Assembly (NCBI GenBank): GCA_026386955.1
Contig: JAPLMQ010000183.1
Location: forward strand, 1 to 34,247
From: Planctomycetota bacterium
Lineage (GTDB): Bacteria; Planctomycetota; Phycisphaerae; Phycisphaerales; Phycisphaeraceae
Direction: 5' to 3'
DNA: 34,247 nucleotides
Part shown: positions 33,455 to 34,247 of the stretch, piece by piece
Numbering within the stretch: the first letter of the stretch is position 1
Layout of the letters: every line of letters begins with the position of its first letter
Made by a program: the position numbers and the translations under genes
The notes under the pieces: model-generated
Database searches by the model: none
Told to the model about the DNA's origin: nothing
The model's input: only the letters and a program-made list of their open reading frames with translations

Positions 33455-34247
33455 GTGGGCGACGCAACGATCTTGGTGGTGGGCAGTGCGAACGTCGACA
33501 TGATCGTGCGCGTTCCCCGCCTCCCGGCCCCGGGCGAGACGGTGGGCGAGGGGCAGTTCCTGCAGGCGTTCGGCGGCAAGGGGGCGAACCAGGCGGTGGC
33601 CGCGGCCCGCGCGGGGGGACGCGTGGCGTTCCTCGCCTGCGTGGGCGACGATGCGATTGGACGCGCGATGGTCGAGGGCTATGCCCGCGAGGGGATCGAC
33701 GTCGGCCCGATCCTGCGCGCGTCCGATGCGCCGACCGGCACGGCCCTGATCCTCATCGACGCGAAGGGGGAGAACTCGATCGCCGTCGCGCCGGGGGCGA
33801 ACGACACGATCACCCCCGCTCACATCGACGCGGCGGCGGGGCGCATCCGCGCCGCCGCGATGATCGTGCTGCAGATGGAGATCCCCGCGGCGGCGGTGAA
33901 CCGTGTGCTGGAGATCGCGGGCGAGGCGGGCGTGCCCGTGCTGTTCAACTTCGCGCCGGCGGGTTCAGCCGCAGTGCAGGTGTCGTCGGCGATGACCGGG
34001 CTGGTCGTCAACGAGACCGAGGCCCACGCGCTCACGGGGTTGGAGGTCAGCGGCGTCGACGAGGCGGTGGCCGCCGGAAGGGCGCTACTCGCGCGGGGTC
34101 CGCGCTGGGTCGTGGTGACGCTCGGGCGCGAAGGGGCCTGCGTCGTCGAGGCGGCCGGGGCGTTCCACATTCCCGCACGATCGGTGCAGGCGGTCGACAC
34201 CACCGCCGCGGGCGACACGTTCTGCGGGGCGCTGGCGGCGGCGCTGG
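33455..34247 (+). CDS. rbsK: Ribokinase (PfkB family), C-terminus beyond the window
   Basis: 264 codons are visible of a protein that usually has about 300. It phosphorylates a sugar, typically D-ribose at O5, with ATP. Substrate and nucleotide signatures are visible: GSANVDMIVRVPRLPAPGET (10-29), GGKGANQAVAAA (40-51) and VDTTAAGDTF with the catalytic base Asp254 in the anion hole. NETEAHALTG and VTLGREGA are also typical of the family. It starts at a GTG at 33455, five to six bases after GGGAGG; an in-frame GTG two codons upstream is less well placed. The gene is divergent from the sialidase-like pair. Substrates other than ribose are possible. Confidence 0.92.
   Translation, partial: MGDATILVVGSANVDMIVRVPRLPAPGETVGEGQFLQAFGGKGANQAVAAARAGGRVAFLACVGDDAIGRAMVEGYAREGIDVGPILRASDAPTGTALILIDAKGENSIAVAPGANDTITPAHIDAAAGRIRAAAMIVLQMEIPAAAVNRVLEIAGEAGVPVLFNFAPAGSAAVQVSSAMTGLVVNETEAHALTGLEVSGVDEAVAAGRALLARGPRWVVVTLGREGACVVEAAGAFHIPARSVQAVDTTAAGDTFCGALAAAL

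Overview
This is a G+C-rich bacterial window that looks like a Planctomycetota chromosome, perhaps of the class Phycisphaerae. I base that on gene content. The window has a MoxR / DUF58 / two von Willebrand factor A (VWA) membrane-protein operon with a giant helical membrane protein and a secreted prenyltransferase-like repeat protein. It also has phytanoyl-CoA-dioxygenase-like (PhyH) enzymes, BNR-repeat (sialidase-like) proteins, an unsaturated-looking set of carbohydrate proteins, a large CBM9-like glycosidase-like protein, a stand-alone CBM48 protein and a DUF2934 protein. The lineage is an inference; no rRNA or other marker gene is present.

Layout. From 1 to 2.4 kb, on the minus strand, lie a partial membrane protein, an enolase-superfamily sugar-acid dehydratase-like enzyme, two inverted REP-like repeats and a PhyH oxygenase. 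A 507-bp intergenic region (2398-2904) holds a perfect parS-like 16-mer inside a 36-bp perfect palindrome, plus a G-rich tract. A DinG-type helicase (plus strand) follows. From 5.2 to 11.5 kb (minus strand) there are a VOC-family protein, a secreted MORN-variant protein, a 1244-residue secreted CBM9-like/glycosidase-like protein and a secreted beta-propeller protein. From 11.6 to 24.4 kb a tightly packed six-gene operon (minus strand) starts at moxR, with a recognisable promoter at 24601-24629. A SapC-family gene with its own intrinsic terminator lies upstream.

From 25.9 to 26.7 kb is a secreted helical protein (plus strand) with a strong terminator. Between it and a convergent PhyH gene sits an A+T-rich island. 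The island has a consensus DnaA box, a 37-bp inverted repeat, a 20-bp palindrome and five copies of a GAATCAA heptamer. Because it lies between two gene 3' ends, promoter or operator functions are not expected there. With the parS-like site about 24 kb away and nearly all genes on the left pointing leftward, it is a good candidate replication-origin element.

From 28 to 34.2 kb are a GH78-like alpha-L-rhamnosidase without signal peptide, a small operon of CBM48 and DUF2934 proteins, a small unknown helical protein, two tandem sialidase-like proteins (minus strand) and a ribokinase running off the right edge. Together the enzyme genes suggest carbohydrate scavenging: glycan hydrolysis, sugar-acid dehydration and sugar phosphorylation. 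The moxR operon probably encodes a chaperone-like AAA+/VWA membrane complex. I saw no tRNA, rRNA, CRISPR array, transposase or prophage gene.
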